64,000 nt of DNA from Sediminimonas qiaohouensis DSM 21189 (GTDB lineage: Bacteria; Pseudomonadota; Alphaproteobacteria; Rhodobacterales; Rhodobacteraceae). The notes beneath the pieces were generated by a model that ran no database searches, had not been told where the DNA came from, and was given only the letters and a program-made list of their open reading frames with translations. Below, in pieces: positions 47,603 to 56,356 of the stretch (position 1 is the stretch's first letter; every line of letters starts with the position of its first letter). The position numbers and the translations under genes are program-made. The stretch lies in contig NZ_AUIJ01000002.1 of assembly GCF_000423645.1 (NCBI RefSeq), forward strand, positions 1 through 64,000, read 5' to 3'.

Positions 47603-49102
47603 ATGCAAGAACTGACCCACTACATCAACGGCGCCCACGTTAAAGGCACATCGGGGCGCTTTTCCGATGTCTACAACCCCGCCACCGGCGAGGTGCAGGC
47701 CAAGACCCCGCTGGCCAGCGCGGCCGAGATGGACGCCGCCGTGCAGGCCGCCATGGCCGCACAGCCCGCCTGGGCGGCAACCAACCCACAGCGCCGCGCG
47801 CGCGTCCTGATGGCCTTTGTCGGGCTGCTCAACCGCGACATGGACAAGCTGGCCGAGGCTCTGAGCCGCGAGCACGGCAAAACCTTCCCCGACGCCAAGG
47901 GCGACGTGCAGCGCGGCCTGGAAGTGGTCGAATACTGCATCGGCGCGCCCGAGCTTCTGAAGGGCGAGTTCACCGATGGCGCCGGCCCCGGCATCGACAT
48001 CTACTCGATGCGCCAGCCGCTTGGCGTCACCGCCGGCATCACGCCGTTCAACTTCCCGGCGATGATCCCGATGTGGATGTTCGCGCCCGCCATCGCCTGC
48101 GGCAATGCCTTCATCCTCAAGCCGTCCGAGCGCGACCCTTCGGTGCCGCTGATGCTGGCCGAGCTGATGGAAGAGGCCGGTTTGCCCAAGGGCATCTTGC
48201 AGGTCGTCAACGGCGACAAGGAAGCGGTCGATGCGATCATCGATCATGACGTGATCCAGTCGATCGGTTTTGTCGGCTCAACCCCGATCGCCGAATACAT
48301 CTACGGGCGCGGCTGCTCCAACGGCAAGCGCGTGCAGTGCTTCGGCGGTGCCAAGAACCACATGATCGTGATGCCCGACGCCGACATGGATCAGGCCGCC
48401 GACGCCCTTGTTGGTGCCGGATACGGCGCCGCGGGCGAGCGGTGCATGGCGATCTCGGTCGCCGTGCCGGTGGGGGACGAAACCGCCGATCGCCTGATTG
48501 AAAAGCTGGTTCCGCGGATTGAGAAGCTCAAGGTCGGCCCCTACACCGCCGGCGATGATGTGGATTACGGCCCCGTCGTGACCGCCGCCGCCAAGGAGAA
48601 GATCCACGGGCTGGTGCAATCGGGCATCGATCAAGGCGCCGAGCTCGTCGTCGATGGCCGCGACTTCTCGCTTCAGGGGTACGAGGATGGCTTCTTTGTC
48701 GGCCCGCACCTTTTCGACAAGGTCACGCCCGACATGGACATCTACCAGCAGGAGATCTTCGGCCCGGTCCTTAGCACCGTGCGCGCCGGCTCCTACGAGG
48801 AGGCGCTCAAGCTGGCGATGGATCACGAGATGGGCAACGGCACCGCGATCTTTACCCGCGACGGCGACGCCGCCCGCGATTTCGCGAACCGTGTCAACGT
48901 GGGCATGATCGGCGTCAACGTGCCGATCCCGGTGCCGCTGGCCTATCACACCTTCGGCGGCTGGAAGAAATCCGCCTTTGGCGATCTCAACCAGCACGGC
49001 CCCGACGCGTTCAAGTTCTACACGCGCACCAAGACGATCACCTCGCGCTGGCCGAGCGGCATCAAGGAAGGCGGCGAATTCCACTTCAAGCAAATGGAAT
49101 GA
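47603..49102 (+). CDS. mmsA: CoA-acylating methylmalonate-semialdehyde dehydrogenase
   Basis: Oxidatively decarboxylates methylmalonate semialdehyde to propionyl-CoA (valine) and malonate semialdehyde to acetyl-CoA. 499 residues of the aldehyde dehydrogenase fold with catalytic C281 in GAAGERCMAISVAVP, NAD-site GFVGSTPIAEYIY, and the MMSDH-specific CFGGAKNHMIVMPDAD. The C-terminus is KTITSRWP. The start at 47603 has GGAGGAG upstream. It is divergent from the LysR gene and followed, after a 267-base gap, by the acd-hibch-mmsB operon. Confidence 0.96.
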   Translation: MQELTHYINGAHVKGTSGRFSDVYNPATGEVQAKTPLASAAEMDAAVQAAMAAQPAWAATNPQRRARVLMAFVGLLNRDMDKLAEALSREHGKTFPDAKGDVQRGLEVVEYCIGAPELLKGEFTDGAGPGIDIYSMRQPLGVTAGITPFNFPAMIPMWMFAPAIACGNAFILKPSERDPSVPLMLAELMEEAGLPKGILQVVNGDKEAVDAIIDHDVIQSIGFVGSTPIAEYIYGRGCSNGKRVQCFGGAKNHMIVMPDADMDQAADALVGAGYGAAGERCMAISVAVPVGDETADRLIEKLVPRIEKLKVGPYTAGDDVDYGPVVTAAAKEKIHGLVQSGIDQGAELVVDGRDFSLQGYEDGFFVGPHLFDKVTPDMDIYQQEIFGPVLSTVRAGSYEEALKLAMDHEMGNGTAIFTRDGDAARDFANRVNVGMIGVNVPIPVPLAYHTFGGWKKSAFGDLNQHGPDAFKFYTRTKTITSRWPSGIKEGGEFHFKQME

Positions 49103-49204
49103 CCCCGCACCGCCCCTAACCAACCGGTTGCGCGCCTGTCCTAGTGGCGGGCGCGCAGTCCCCCCCCAACATGCTTGCGCCTAAGCGCCCTGCGCTTGAC
49201 AATT

Positions 49205-49217
49205 GAACGCCGCGTTC
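49205..49217. promoter_or_regulatory. Dyad GAACG-CCG-CGTTC in the acyl-CoA dehydrogenase promoter region
   Basis: Perfect 5-bp arms, just after a TTGACA hexamer (49197-49202) that could be a -35 box. It shares the GAACG/GTTC core with the dyads at 32189 and 49320. Confidence 0.4.
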
Positions 49218-49319
49218 CAAGGATGGCGGATGGCACCCCGGCGCCGCGCCCGGGCCGCCCAGGCAGGCACGGCACACCGATGCTTGCAGGCTTGAAAAAC
49301 TCCTGAAAGAATCAAGAAT

Positions 49320-49333
49320 TAAACATACGTTCA
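49320..49333. promoter_or_regulatory. TetR-type dyad upstream of the acyl-CoA dehydrogenase
   Basis: TAAACATACGTTCA; its reverse complement TGAACGTATGTTTA matches 12 of 14 bases of TGAACGCATGTTCA upstream of the SDR gene (32190-32203). It lies 36 bases before the start codon. Confidence 0.5.
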
Positions 49334-49369
49334 TTTAGCGGCCAAGCGCCGCCCACGCGGAGGAAAGCC

Positions 49370-50515
49370 ATGGATTTCGCCCTGACCGAAGAACAAACCG
49401 CCATTTTCGACATGGCCCATGCCTTTGGGCAGGACCGCATCGCACCCAATGCCCGCGATTGGGAAGCCCAAGGTACCATCCCCAAGGAGTTGTGGCCGGA
49501 AATCGCGCAGCTTGGCTTTGGCGGGCTCTACGTGTCCGAGGAAACCGGCGGCGCCGGGCTGGGCCGCCTTGACGCCACGCTGGTGTTCGAGGCGCTGTCG
49601 ATGGCCTGCCCCTCGGTCGCGGCGTTCCTGTCAATCCACAACATGTGCGCCAAGATGATCGACACCTTCGGCAGTGATGACATCAAGTCCCGCTACATGC
49701 CCGGCGTTCTGTCGATGGATACCGTGCTCAGCTATTGCCTGACCGAGCCGGGATCGGGCAGCGATGCCGCCGCCCTGAAGACCCGTGCCGCCCGTTCCAA
49801 CGCGGGCTATACCCTCAACGGCACCAAGGCGTTCATCTCGGGTGGTGGCTATTCCGACGCTTATGTCGTCATGTGCCGCACCGGCGATGCGGCCGGGCCC
49901 AAGGGCATCTCGACGGTGATCGTGGATGCGGGCACTGACGGGCTGAGTTATGGCGCGCTCGAGGACAAGATGGGCTGGAGGAGCCAACCCACCCGGCAGG
50001 TGCAGTTCGACGATTGCACCATCCCCGCCGACAACCTGATCGGCGACGAGGGCAAGGGCTTTGGCTATGCCATGGCCGGGCTGGACGGCGGCCGCCTCAA
50101 CATCGCGGCCTGTAGCCTTGGAGCCGCGCAAACCGCCTTGAACATGACGCTGGATTACATGGGCGAGCGCAAGGCCTTCGGCCAGTCGATAGATCAGTTC
50201 CAGGCCCTGCAATTCCGCCTCGCAGAGATGGAGATCGAGATGCAAGCCGCCCGCACATTCCTGCGGCAAGCGGCATGGAAGCTGGACCAGAACGCGCCGG
50301 ACGCCACCAAGTTCTGCGCCATGGCCAAGAAATTCGTGACCGAGGCGGGTTCGAAAACCGTCAACCAGTGCCTGCAATTGCATGGCGGCTACGGCTACCT
50401 GGCCGATTACGGAATCGAGAAACTGGTGCGCGATTTGCGCGTGCACGAAATCCTTGAGGGCACGAACGAGATCATGCGCCTGATCGTGGCGCGGCAATTG
50501 CTGGCGGAGCGCTAA
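49370..50515 (+). CDS. Acyl-CoA dehydrogenase, isobutyryl-CoA dehydrogenase type
   Basis: FAD-dependent oxidation of isobutyryl-CoA to methacrylyl-CoA in valine breakdown. 381 residues with the ACAD folds: MDFALTEEQTAIFDMAHAF, FAD/substrate region YCLTEPGSGSDAAALKTRA, the GGYSDAYVVMCRT strand, and MLDGGRLN-type motif LDGGRLNIAACSLGAAQ. The C-terminal LQLHGGYGYLADYGIEKLVRDLRVHEILEGTNEIMR has catalytic Glu at about 363. Similarity to ACAD8 in this tail and the following hydrolase and MmsB genes support the isobutyryl assignment. GAGGAAAG precedes the ATG. Two dyads lie upstream. Confidence 0.92.
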   Translation: MDFALTEEQTAIFDMAHAFGQDRIAPNARDWEAQGTIPKELWPEIAQLGFGGLYVSEETGGAGLGRLDATLVFEALSMACPSVAAFLSIHNMCAKMIDTFGSDDIKSRYMPGVLSMDTVLSYCLTEPGSGSDAAALKTRAARSNAGYTLNGTKAFISGGGYSDAYVVMCRTGDAAGPKGISTVIVDAGTDGLSYGALEDKMGWRSQPTRQVQFDDCTIPADNLIGDEGKGFGYAMAGLDGGRLNIAACSLGAAQTALNMTLDYMGERKAFGQSIDQFQALQFRLAEMEIEMQAARTFLRQAAWKLDQNAPDATKFCAMAKKFVTEAGSKTVNQCLQLHGGYGYLADYGIEKLVRDLRVHEILEGTNEIMRLIVARQLLAER

Positions 50516-50517
50516 CC

Positions 50518-51579
50518 ATGACCGAAGAAAGCGCCGAGATAGATATCCGCACCCAGGGGCGCGCCGGGCGTATCACGCTCAACCGGCCCAAGGCGCTCAA
50601 TGCGCTGACCTACGATATGTGCCTCAGGATCGAGGCCGCGCTGGACGCGTGGCGCGATGACGCGGCGGTTGATCTGCTGATCATCGACGCGGCGGGCGAC
50701 AAGGCGTTCTGTGCCGGCGGCGACATCGCCGAGCTGTATCGCACCGGAAAGGCCGGCGACTACGTCCATGGCCGCCGCTTCTGGGCCGATGAATACCGCA
50801 TGAACGCCAAGCTGTTCGAGTTTCCCAAACCCGTGGTCAGCCTCATGCAGGGCTTTGTCATGGGCGGCGGCGTTGGCGTCGGGTGCCACGGCAGCCACCG
50901 CATCGTGGACACCAACGCGCAGATCGCAATGCCCGAATGCGGCATCGGGTTGGTGCCCGATGTCGGCGGCTCACTTCTCTTGGCCAGGGCGCCGGGGCGC
51001 GTGGGTGAATACCTGGGGCTGACCGCGGCGCGCATGTCCGCGGGCGACGCCATATTCGCGGGCTTCGCCGATGCCTGCCTGCCCCGGGATGCGTGGCCTG
51101 ACCTGATTGCCGATCTGTGCGCAGCCGGCGACATCGACGCCGCCGAGCGCCCCTGCGCCGAGGCGCCGCCCGCCTCCGATCTCAGCACCCAGATGGACAA
51201 TATCACCGCCCATTTCGGTGGGGAGCGACTGGATGATATCCTGCGCAGCCTGCAAGCGCAGGAGAATGAATTCACCGCCGCCGCCCTCAAGCAGATGGGC
51301 CGCAACTCGCCCCTGTCGATGGGCTGCACCGTGGAAATGATCCACCGCCTGCGCGGCCCCTCGGCCGAGATCCGCCGCGCGCTGGATCTTGAATACCGCT
51401 TTACCTTCCGGTCCATGGACCAGGGCGATTTCCTCGAAGGGGTGCGCGCCGCCATCATCGACAAGGACCGCAATCCACACTGGAAGCATACCCTGCATGC
51501 CCTGCCCGACGTGGCGGTGTCGCAGATGCTTCTGCCATTGGGCGATGACGCCCTAACCCTTGAGGAGAAGACGACATGA
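50518..51579 (+). CDS. 3-hydroxyisobutyryl-CoA hydrolase (enoyl-CoA hydratase/isomerase family)
   Basis: Releases 3-hydroxyisobutyrate from its CoA ester in valine catabolism; it may also accept 3-hydroxypropionyl-CoA. The 353 residues have a crotonase core: GRITLNRPKALNALTYDMCLRIEAAL, oxyanion-hole FCAGGDIAELYRTG, FVMGGGVGVGCHGSHRI and MPECGIGLVPDVGGSLLLARAPG, where Glu and Asp are the HIBCH catalytic pair. The C-terminal extension of about 100 residues distinguishes hydrolases from plain hydratases. It starts 2 bases after the dehydrogenase stop and overlaps mmsB by 4 bases. Confidence 0.92.
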   Translation: MTEESAEIDIRTQGRAGRITLNRPKALNALTYDMCLRIEAALDAWRDDAAVDLLIIDAAGDKAFCAGGDIAELYRTGKAGDYVHGRRFWADEYRMNAKLFEFPKPVVSLMQGFVMGGGVGVGCHGSHRIVDTNAQIAMPECGIGLVPDVGGSLLLARAPGRVGEYLGLTAARMSAGDAIFAGFADACLPRDAWPDLIADLCAAGDIDAAERPCAEAPPASDLSTQMDNITAHFGGERLDDILRSLQAQENEFTAAALKQMGRNSPLSMGCTVEMIHRLRGPSAEIRRALDLEYRFTFRSMDQGDFLEGVRAAIIDKDRNPHWKHTLHALPDVAVSQMLLPLGDDALTLEEKTT

Positions 51580-52448
51580 AAATCGGATTTATCGGGCTGG
51601 GCAACATGGGCGGTCCGATGGCCGCCAACCTCGCCGCGGCCGGGCATGACGTGACGGGCTTTGACATGGCCGACGTCTCTATCGAGGGCGTCAGCAACGC
51701 CGCCACCGTCGAAGAGGCGGCCAATGGCGCCGACGTGGTGATCACCATGCTGCCCAACGGCGCCATCATGCACGCCGTCGCCGACCAGATCCTGCCGGTG
51801 ATGCAGGCGGGGGCGGCCCTTGTCGACAGCTCGACCAGCGACGTGGACAACACCCGCGCCGTCGCCGCCATCGCCGAAAAGGCCGGCATCCATTTCCTCG
51901 ACGCGCCCGTCTCGGGCGGCATCGGGGGGGCCTCGGGCGGCACCCTGACTTTCATGGTCGGCGGCACGCAAGAGGGTTTTGACAAGGTCGCGCCACTGTT
52001 CGACGTGATGGGTCAGAAGGCCGTTCTGTGCGGCGAGGCGGGCGCCGGTCAATCGGCCAAGGTGTGCAACAACATGATCCTTGCCGGCACCATGATCGTC
52101 ACCTGCGAGGCCTTCGCGCTGGCTGACAAGCTGGGCCTCGATCGGCAGAAGATGTTCGATGTGGTGTCCACCTCCTCGGGGCAGTCGTGGTCGATGAACA
52201 CCTATTGCCCGGCCCCCGGCGTTGGCCCGAAATCGCCCGCCGACAATGACTATACCCCCGGTTTCGCGGCCGAGCTGATGCTCAAGGATCTCCGCCTGAG
52301 CCAGCAAGCCGCCGAAACCGCCGACGCCGACACCCCGGTGGGAAAACTCGCCACCGCGCTATACGAGCAGTTCGTCGAGCAAGAAGACGGCGAGGGCAAG
52401 GACTTCTCCGCCATGCTGCCCCGGTTCGAAAAGCGCAGCCGCAGCTAG
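51576..52448 (+). CDS. mmsB: 3-hydroxyisobutyrate dehydrogenase
   Basis: Oxidises 3-hydroxyisobutyrate to methylmalonate semialdehyde, the MmsA substrate. 290 residues: NAD-binding IGFIGLGNMGGPMAANLAAAGHDV with D-M-A after strand 2, FLDAPVSGGIGGASGGTLTFMVGG (substrate Ser/Gly), and catalytic Lys in GAGQSAKVCNNMILAG. The C-terminal helix domain includes GFAAELMLKDLRLSQQAA. ATGA overlap with the hydrolase gene. It closes the valine operon. Confidence 0.96.
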   Translation: MKIGFIGLGNMGGPMAANLAAAGHDVTGFDMADVSIEGVSNAATVEEAANGADVVITMLPNGAIMHAVADQILPVMQAGAALVDSSTSDVDNTRAVAAIAEKAGIHFLDAPVSGGIGGASGGTLTFMVGGTQEGFDKVAPLFDVMGQKAVLCGEAGAGQSAKVCNNMILAGTMIVTCEAFALADKLGLDRQKMFDVVSTSSGQSWSMNTYCPAPGVGPKSPADNDYTPGFAAELMLKDLRLSQQAAETADADTPVGKLATALYEQFVEQEDGEGKDFSAMLPRFEKRSRS

Positions 52449-52557
52449 ACCTGTGCGCCCTCCGCGCCACTTGCGCGCGGGGGCCTCGATTTTCAGGACA
52501 GATCAGCGCCCCTGTAGTATTGTTAACACGCGACTCATTTTACAGGAGGTCTATTTC

Positions 52558-52755
52558 ATGACCAAGAATGTCGGCACGATCGACCGCATCCTTCGCATCG
52601 TGATCGGTGCGGCACTGATCGCGGGGTTCTTTCTCAACCCCGACGCCAAGTATGGCTGGCTCTACCTGATCGGGATCATCCCGCTGGCCACCGGGCTGCT
52701 GTCAAGCTGCCCGCTCTATTCCATCCTCGGGATGAGCACCTGCGCGCGCAAGTAA
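52558..52755 (+). CDS. DUF2892 small membrane protein
   Basis: A 65-residue protein with two membrane helices (ILRIVIGAALIAGFFL and WLYLIGIIPLATGLL) and the family motif SSCPLYSILGMSTCARK with two Cys. The MTKNVGTIDRILRI start is typical of DUF2892, often found near rhodanese or sulfur genes; here a rhodanese gene lies across uvrA. ACAGGAGGT before the ATG is a near-perfect ribosome site. Function unknown. Confidence 0.9.
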   Translation: MTKNVGTIDRILRIVIGAALIAGFFLNPDAKYGWLYLIGIIPLATGLLSSCPLYSILGMSTCARK

Positions 52756-52778
52756 CCCCGCCCGCCGGCACCGCATGA

Positions 52779-52804
52779 CCAAAAGGGGCGCGCCGCGCCC
52801 CTTT
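52779..52804. terminator. Bidirectional intrinsic terminator between DUF2892 and uvrA
   Basis: AAAAGGGGCGC-GCC-GCGCCCCTTTT, an 11-bp perfect stem with T-tracts on both strands, between two convergent stops (52755 and 52815). This is the clearest rho-independent terminator in the window. Confidence 0.92.
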
Positions 52805-52814
52805 TTCATGCGCC

Positions 52815-55673
52815 CTACTCCGCTGCCAGGGTGCGCCCCCTCAGCATCGGCTTGAGGTAGCGGCCGGTATGGCTGCGCTCTACCTCGGCCACCTGTTCGG
52901 GCGTGCCCTCGGCCACGATCTCGCCGCCGCCATCGCCGCCCTCGGGGCCGATGTCGATGATCCAGTCGGCAGTCTTGATCACGTCAAGGTTATGCTCGAT
53001 CACCACTACGGTGTTGCCCGCATCAACCAGGTGATGCAGCACCTCCAGCAGCTTTTTCACATCGTCGAAATGCAGCCCCGTCGTCGGCTCATCAAGGATA
53101 TAGAGCGTCCGGCCCGTCGCCCGCTTGGCCAGCTCCCGGCTTAGCTTCACGCGCTGCGCCTCGCCGCCCGATAACGTCGTCGCCTGTTGACCGACCTTGA
53201 TGTACCCAAGGCCCACCTGCGCCAGCGCATCCATCTTCTCGCGGATGCTCGGCACCGCCTTGAAGAAGTCCTGCGCCTCTTCAACCGTCATATCAAGAAC
53301 GTCCGCTATGCTCTTGCCTTTAAAACTAATTTCCAAAGTTTCGCGATTGTAGCGGGCGCCCTTGCAGGTCTCGCAGGTGACATAGACATCGGGCAGGAAG
53401 TTCATCTCGATCTTCAGAACGCCGTCGCCCTTGCACGCCTCGCAGCGCCCCCCCTTCACGTTGAACGAAAACCGCCCCGGCTTGTAGCCGCGCGCCTTCG
53501 CCTCGGGCAGACCGGCAAACCAGTCGCGGATCGGGGTAAAGGCGCCGGTATAGGTGGCCGGGTTGGAACGCGGCGTGCGCCCGATCGGGCGCTGGTCGAT
53601 GTCGATCACCTTGTCCAGATGCTCCAACCCCTTGATCGTCTCGCAGGGCGCCGGCGTCTGCCGCGCCCCGTTCAGGCGCATCGACGCCGTCTTGAACAGG
53701 GTCTCGACCGTCAGGGTCGATTTGCCGCCGCCCGACACGCCCGTCACGCATACCAGCTTGCCCAGCGGGAACTCCGCCGTCATGTGGGCCAGGTTGTTGC
53801 CGGTCGCGCCGACCACCGTCACCTTTTTGCGGTTGCCCTTGCGCCGCTTGCCCGGCACGGCGATCTCGCGCGCGCCCGACAGGTATTGCCCGGTCAGCGA
53901 CGCCGCATCGCCCGCCACCTCTTCTGGGGTGCCGTGACTGACCACCTGCCCGCCATGCACACCCGCGCCGGGGCCGATGTCGAACACGTAATCGGCCTCG
54001 CGGATCGCTTCTTCGTCATGCTCGACCACGATCACGGTATTGCCCTGATCACGCAAGTTCTTCAGCGTGCCAAGAAGCCGGTCATTGTCGCGCTGATGCA
54101 GCCCGATGGATGGCTCGTCCAGAACATACAAGACCCCGGTCAGGCCGCTGCCGATCTGGCTGGCCAGGCGGATACGTTGGCTTTCGCCGCCCGACAACGT
54201 GCCGCTGGAGCGTGACAGCGTCAGGTATTCCAACCCGACATTGTTGAGAAAACTCAACCGCTCGCGGATTTCCTTGAGGATGGCGCGCGCGATCTCGTTC
54301 TTTTGCGCGCTCAACTGCCCGGGCACGCCGTCGCACCATGCATGCGCCTCCTTGATCGACATCTCGACGACCTTGCCGATATGCAGATCCCCGATCCGCA
54401 CCGCCAGCGCCTCTTCGCGCAGGCGATAGCCGTTGCAGGTGCCGCAGGGGCGGTTATTTTGGTAACGCTCGAACTCTTCGCGCACCCAGGCGCTATCGGT
54501 TTCGCGGTAGCGACGCATCATGTTGGGGATCACCCCCTCGAATGCGCGGCTGACCTGGTAGACGCGCCCGCCCTCGTCATAGCGGAACTGGATCTCGTCC
54601 GCGCCCGAGCCATAGAGGAACACCTGCTGCACCTCCGGCGACAGATCCTTCCAGCGGGCGTTCTTGTCAAACCCGTAATGCTTGGCGATCGCCTCGATCG
54701 TCTGCAGGAAGTAGGGCGATTTACCCTTGCGCCACGGCGCCAGAGCGCCATCGCTGATCTTGAGGTTCTGATCGGGCACCACAAGGCGTTCGTCGAAAAA
54801 CAGCTCCTTGCCAAGGCCGTCGCAATCGGGGCACGCTCCGAACGGCGCGTTGAACGAAAACAGCCGCGGCTCGATCTCGGGGATGGTGAACCCCGACACC
54901 GGGCAGGCGAAGCTTTCCGAGAACATGATCCGCTCCGGCTCGCCCTCACGCGGGGCGGTCTCGAGAACCGCCAGCCCCGATGTCAGGTCCAGCGCGGTGC
55001 GGAAACTGTCGGCTAGACGCGTCTCAAGCCCGTCCTTCACCACGATTCGGTCAACCACCACGTCGATATCGTGGCGGAATTTCTTGTCGAGCGTGGGCGG
55101 CTCGTCCAAATCGTGAAACGCGCCGTCGACCTTGACGCGCTGGAACCCCTGCTTGCGCAACTCCATGAAATCCTTTCGGTATTCGCCTTTGCGGTCGCGC
55201 ACGATCGGGGCCAGAAGATAGGCGCGCGTGCCCTCTTCCATCGCCATCACCCGGTCGACCATGTCCTGCACCTGCTGCGCCTCGATCGGCAGGCCCGTGG
55301 CCGGGCTATAGGGCGTGCCGGCCCTCGCGAACAGAAGGCGCATGTAGTCATAGATTTCCGTCACCGTGCCCACGGTCGAGCGGGGATTTTTCGACGTGGT
55401 TTTTTGCTCGATCGAAATCGCCGGGCTCAGGCCGGTGATGTGATCGACGTCCGGCTTTTGCATCATGTCCAGGAACTGCCGCGCATAAGCTGACAGCGAT
55501 TCGACATAGCGGCGCTGCCCCTCGGCATAGATCGTATCGAACGCCAGCGACGACTTGCCCGACCCCGAAAGCCCGGTGATCACCACCAACTGATCGCGCG
55601 GAATATCCACGTCGATGCTCTTGAGGTTATGCTCGCGCGCGCCGCGCACCTCGATTTTCTTGAGTTCCGCCAT
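52815..55673 (-). CDS. uvrA: Excinuclease ABC subunit A
   Basis: DNA damage recognition ATPase of nucleotide excision repair, 952 residues. ABC domain I has [26 protein letters not shown]; the first zinc module is CPDCDGLG with CGTCNGYRL; signature [22 protein letters not shown] domain II has [10 protein letters not shown], the zinc finger [14 protein letters not shown] / CETCKGARY, and [12 protein letters not shown] with [16 protein letters not shown] at 55673 is preferred over an adjacent GTG codon. A GTTC-N7-GTTC LexA box lies 66-80 bases upstream. A bidirectional terminator follows. Confidence 0.98.
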   Translation of the reverse strand: MAELKKIEVRGAREHNLKSIDVDIPRDQLVVITGLSGSGKSSLAFDTIYAEGQRRYVESLSAYARQFLDMMQKPDVDHITGLSPAISIEQKTTSKNPRSTVGTVTEIYDYMRLLFARAGTPYSPATGLPIEAQQVQDMVDRVMAMEEGTRAYLLAPIVRDRKGEYRKDFMELRKQGFQRVKVDGAFHDLDEPPTLDKKFRHDIDVVVDRIVVKDGLETRLADSFRTALDLTSGLAVLETAPREGEPERIMFSESFACPVSGFTIPEIEPRLFSFNAPFGACPDCDGLGKELFFDERLVVPDQNLKISDGALAPWRKGKSPYFLQTIEAIAKHYGFDKNARWKDLSPEVQQVFLYGSGADEIQFRYDEGGRVYQVSRAFEGVIPNMMRRYRETDSAWVREEFERYQNNRPCGTCNGYRLREEALAVRIGDLHIGKVVEMSIKEAHAWCDGVPGQLSAQKNEIARAILKEIRERLSFLNNVGLEYLTLSRSSGTLSGGESQRIRLASQIGSGLTGVLYVLDEPSIGLHQRDNDRLLGTLKNLRDQGNTVIVVEHDEEAIREADYVFDIGPGAGVHGGQVVSHGTPEEVAGDAASLTGQYLSGAREIAVPGKRRKGNRKKVTVVGATGNNLAHMTAEFPLGKLVCVTGVSGGGKSTLTVETLFKTASMRLNGARQTPAPCETIKGLEHLDKVIDIDQRPIGRTPRSNPATYTGAFTPIRDWFAGLPEAKARGYKPGRFSFNVKGGRCEACKGDGVLKIEMNFLPDVYVTCETCKGARYNRETLEISFKGKSIADVLDMTVEEAQDFFKAVPSIREKMDALAQVGLGYIKVGQQATTLSGGEAQRVKLSRELAKRATGRTLYILDEPTTGLHFDDVKKLLEVLHHLVDAGNTVVVIEHNLDVIKTADWIIDIGPEGGDGGGEIVAEGTPEQVAEVERSHTGRYLKPMLRGRTLAAE

Positions 55674-55738
55674 CACAGCCCCCGGCCTTGCTGGTTAACA
55701 GATAGTTGAGCCGCCCCGGATCGCCAACCCAAAAATGC

Positions 55739-55753
55739 GAACATTAGATGAAC
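55739..55753 (-). promoter_or_regulatory. LexA (SOS) box upstream of uvrA
   Basis: On the minus strand GTTC-ATCTAAT-GTTC, an exact GTTC-N7-GTTC match oriented toward uvrA, 66 bases before its start. The R. sphaeroides uvrA gene is known to be LexA-controlled through this motif. Confidence 0.88.
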
Positions 55754-55780
55754 ATTCTTTAATTCACATCCGCAGTTTGC

Positions 55781-55790
55781 GCAATATTGC
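55781..55790. promoter_or_regulatory. Perfect palindrome GCAATATTGC between uvrA and rhodanese genes
   Basis: A 10-bp self-complementary AT-centred site in the divergent region, about 110 bases from either start. It resembles the longer dyad upstream of coaD. No factor identified. Confidence 0.3.
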
Positions 55791-55902
55791 ATCGTAACGG
55801 CACAAACATTCCGTTTTATGCATTTATTTGCCGCGCGCATCTTGAACCCCGCACCGCCGATCCGATATCACGCGGACAAAACAACACATCCGAGGACATG
55901 AC

Positions 55903-56259
55903 ATGCTTGGCTTCATGCGCGCCCCTCAGCCCAAGGCACAGCTTGACGACCTGATCGATCAGGTCGCCAAGGACGAGGTCACGCTGATCGACATCCGCGA
56001 TGCCGCGGAGCTGGCCCAGACAGGGCAGGCCAAAGGCGCGCTGCACATCCCCATGACGCGCCTGCCGATGGTCGCCGATCCGCGCCACCCGGACCATGAC
56101 GCGCGCCTGTCGCAGGGCAAGCCGCTCGCGCTTTATTGCGCCAGCGGTGCGCGCTCGGGCATGGCCGCGCGACTTCTGCGGCAACTGGGATACGAGGATG
56201 TGCGCAACGCCGGCGGCCTTGCCGACTGGATCGCCGCAGGCGGCCCCTGCACGCGGTGA
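55903..56259 (+). CDS. Rhodanese-domain protein
   Basis: A 118-residue single-domain rhodanese (sulfurtransferase fold). Features: VTLIDIRDAAELAQTGQAKGALHIP, then active-site loop C79-ASGARS in LALYCASGARSGMAARLLRQLGY, and a C-terminal NAGGLADWIAAGG. The six-residue active loop after Cys is standard for sulfurtransferase activity. No signal peptide. Divergent from uvrA. Substrate unknown. Confidence 0.92.
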   Translation: MLGFMRAPQPKAQLDDLIDQVAKDEVTLIDIRDAAELAQTGQAKGALHIPMTRLPMVADPRHPDHDARLSQGKPLALYCASGARSGMAARLLRQLGYEDVRNAGGLADWIAAGGPCTR

Positions 56260-56356
56260 TATTGTTCGCGCCAGGCCCCGAGGATAGCCGCGAACCGGAT
56301 CACCTTGCGATCCGGCGCACAACTGAAAATGTTGCTACTTTCGCACTCGCGGTAAA

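Noticed and set aside
55695-55709. Possible CtrA site TTAA-N7-TTGA upstream of uvrA
   Set aside because: One half-site is imperfect and the LexA box explains uvrA control better.
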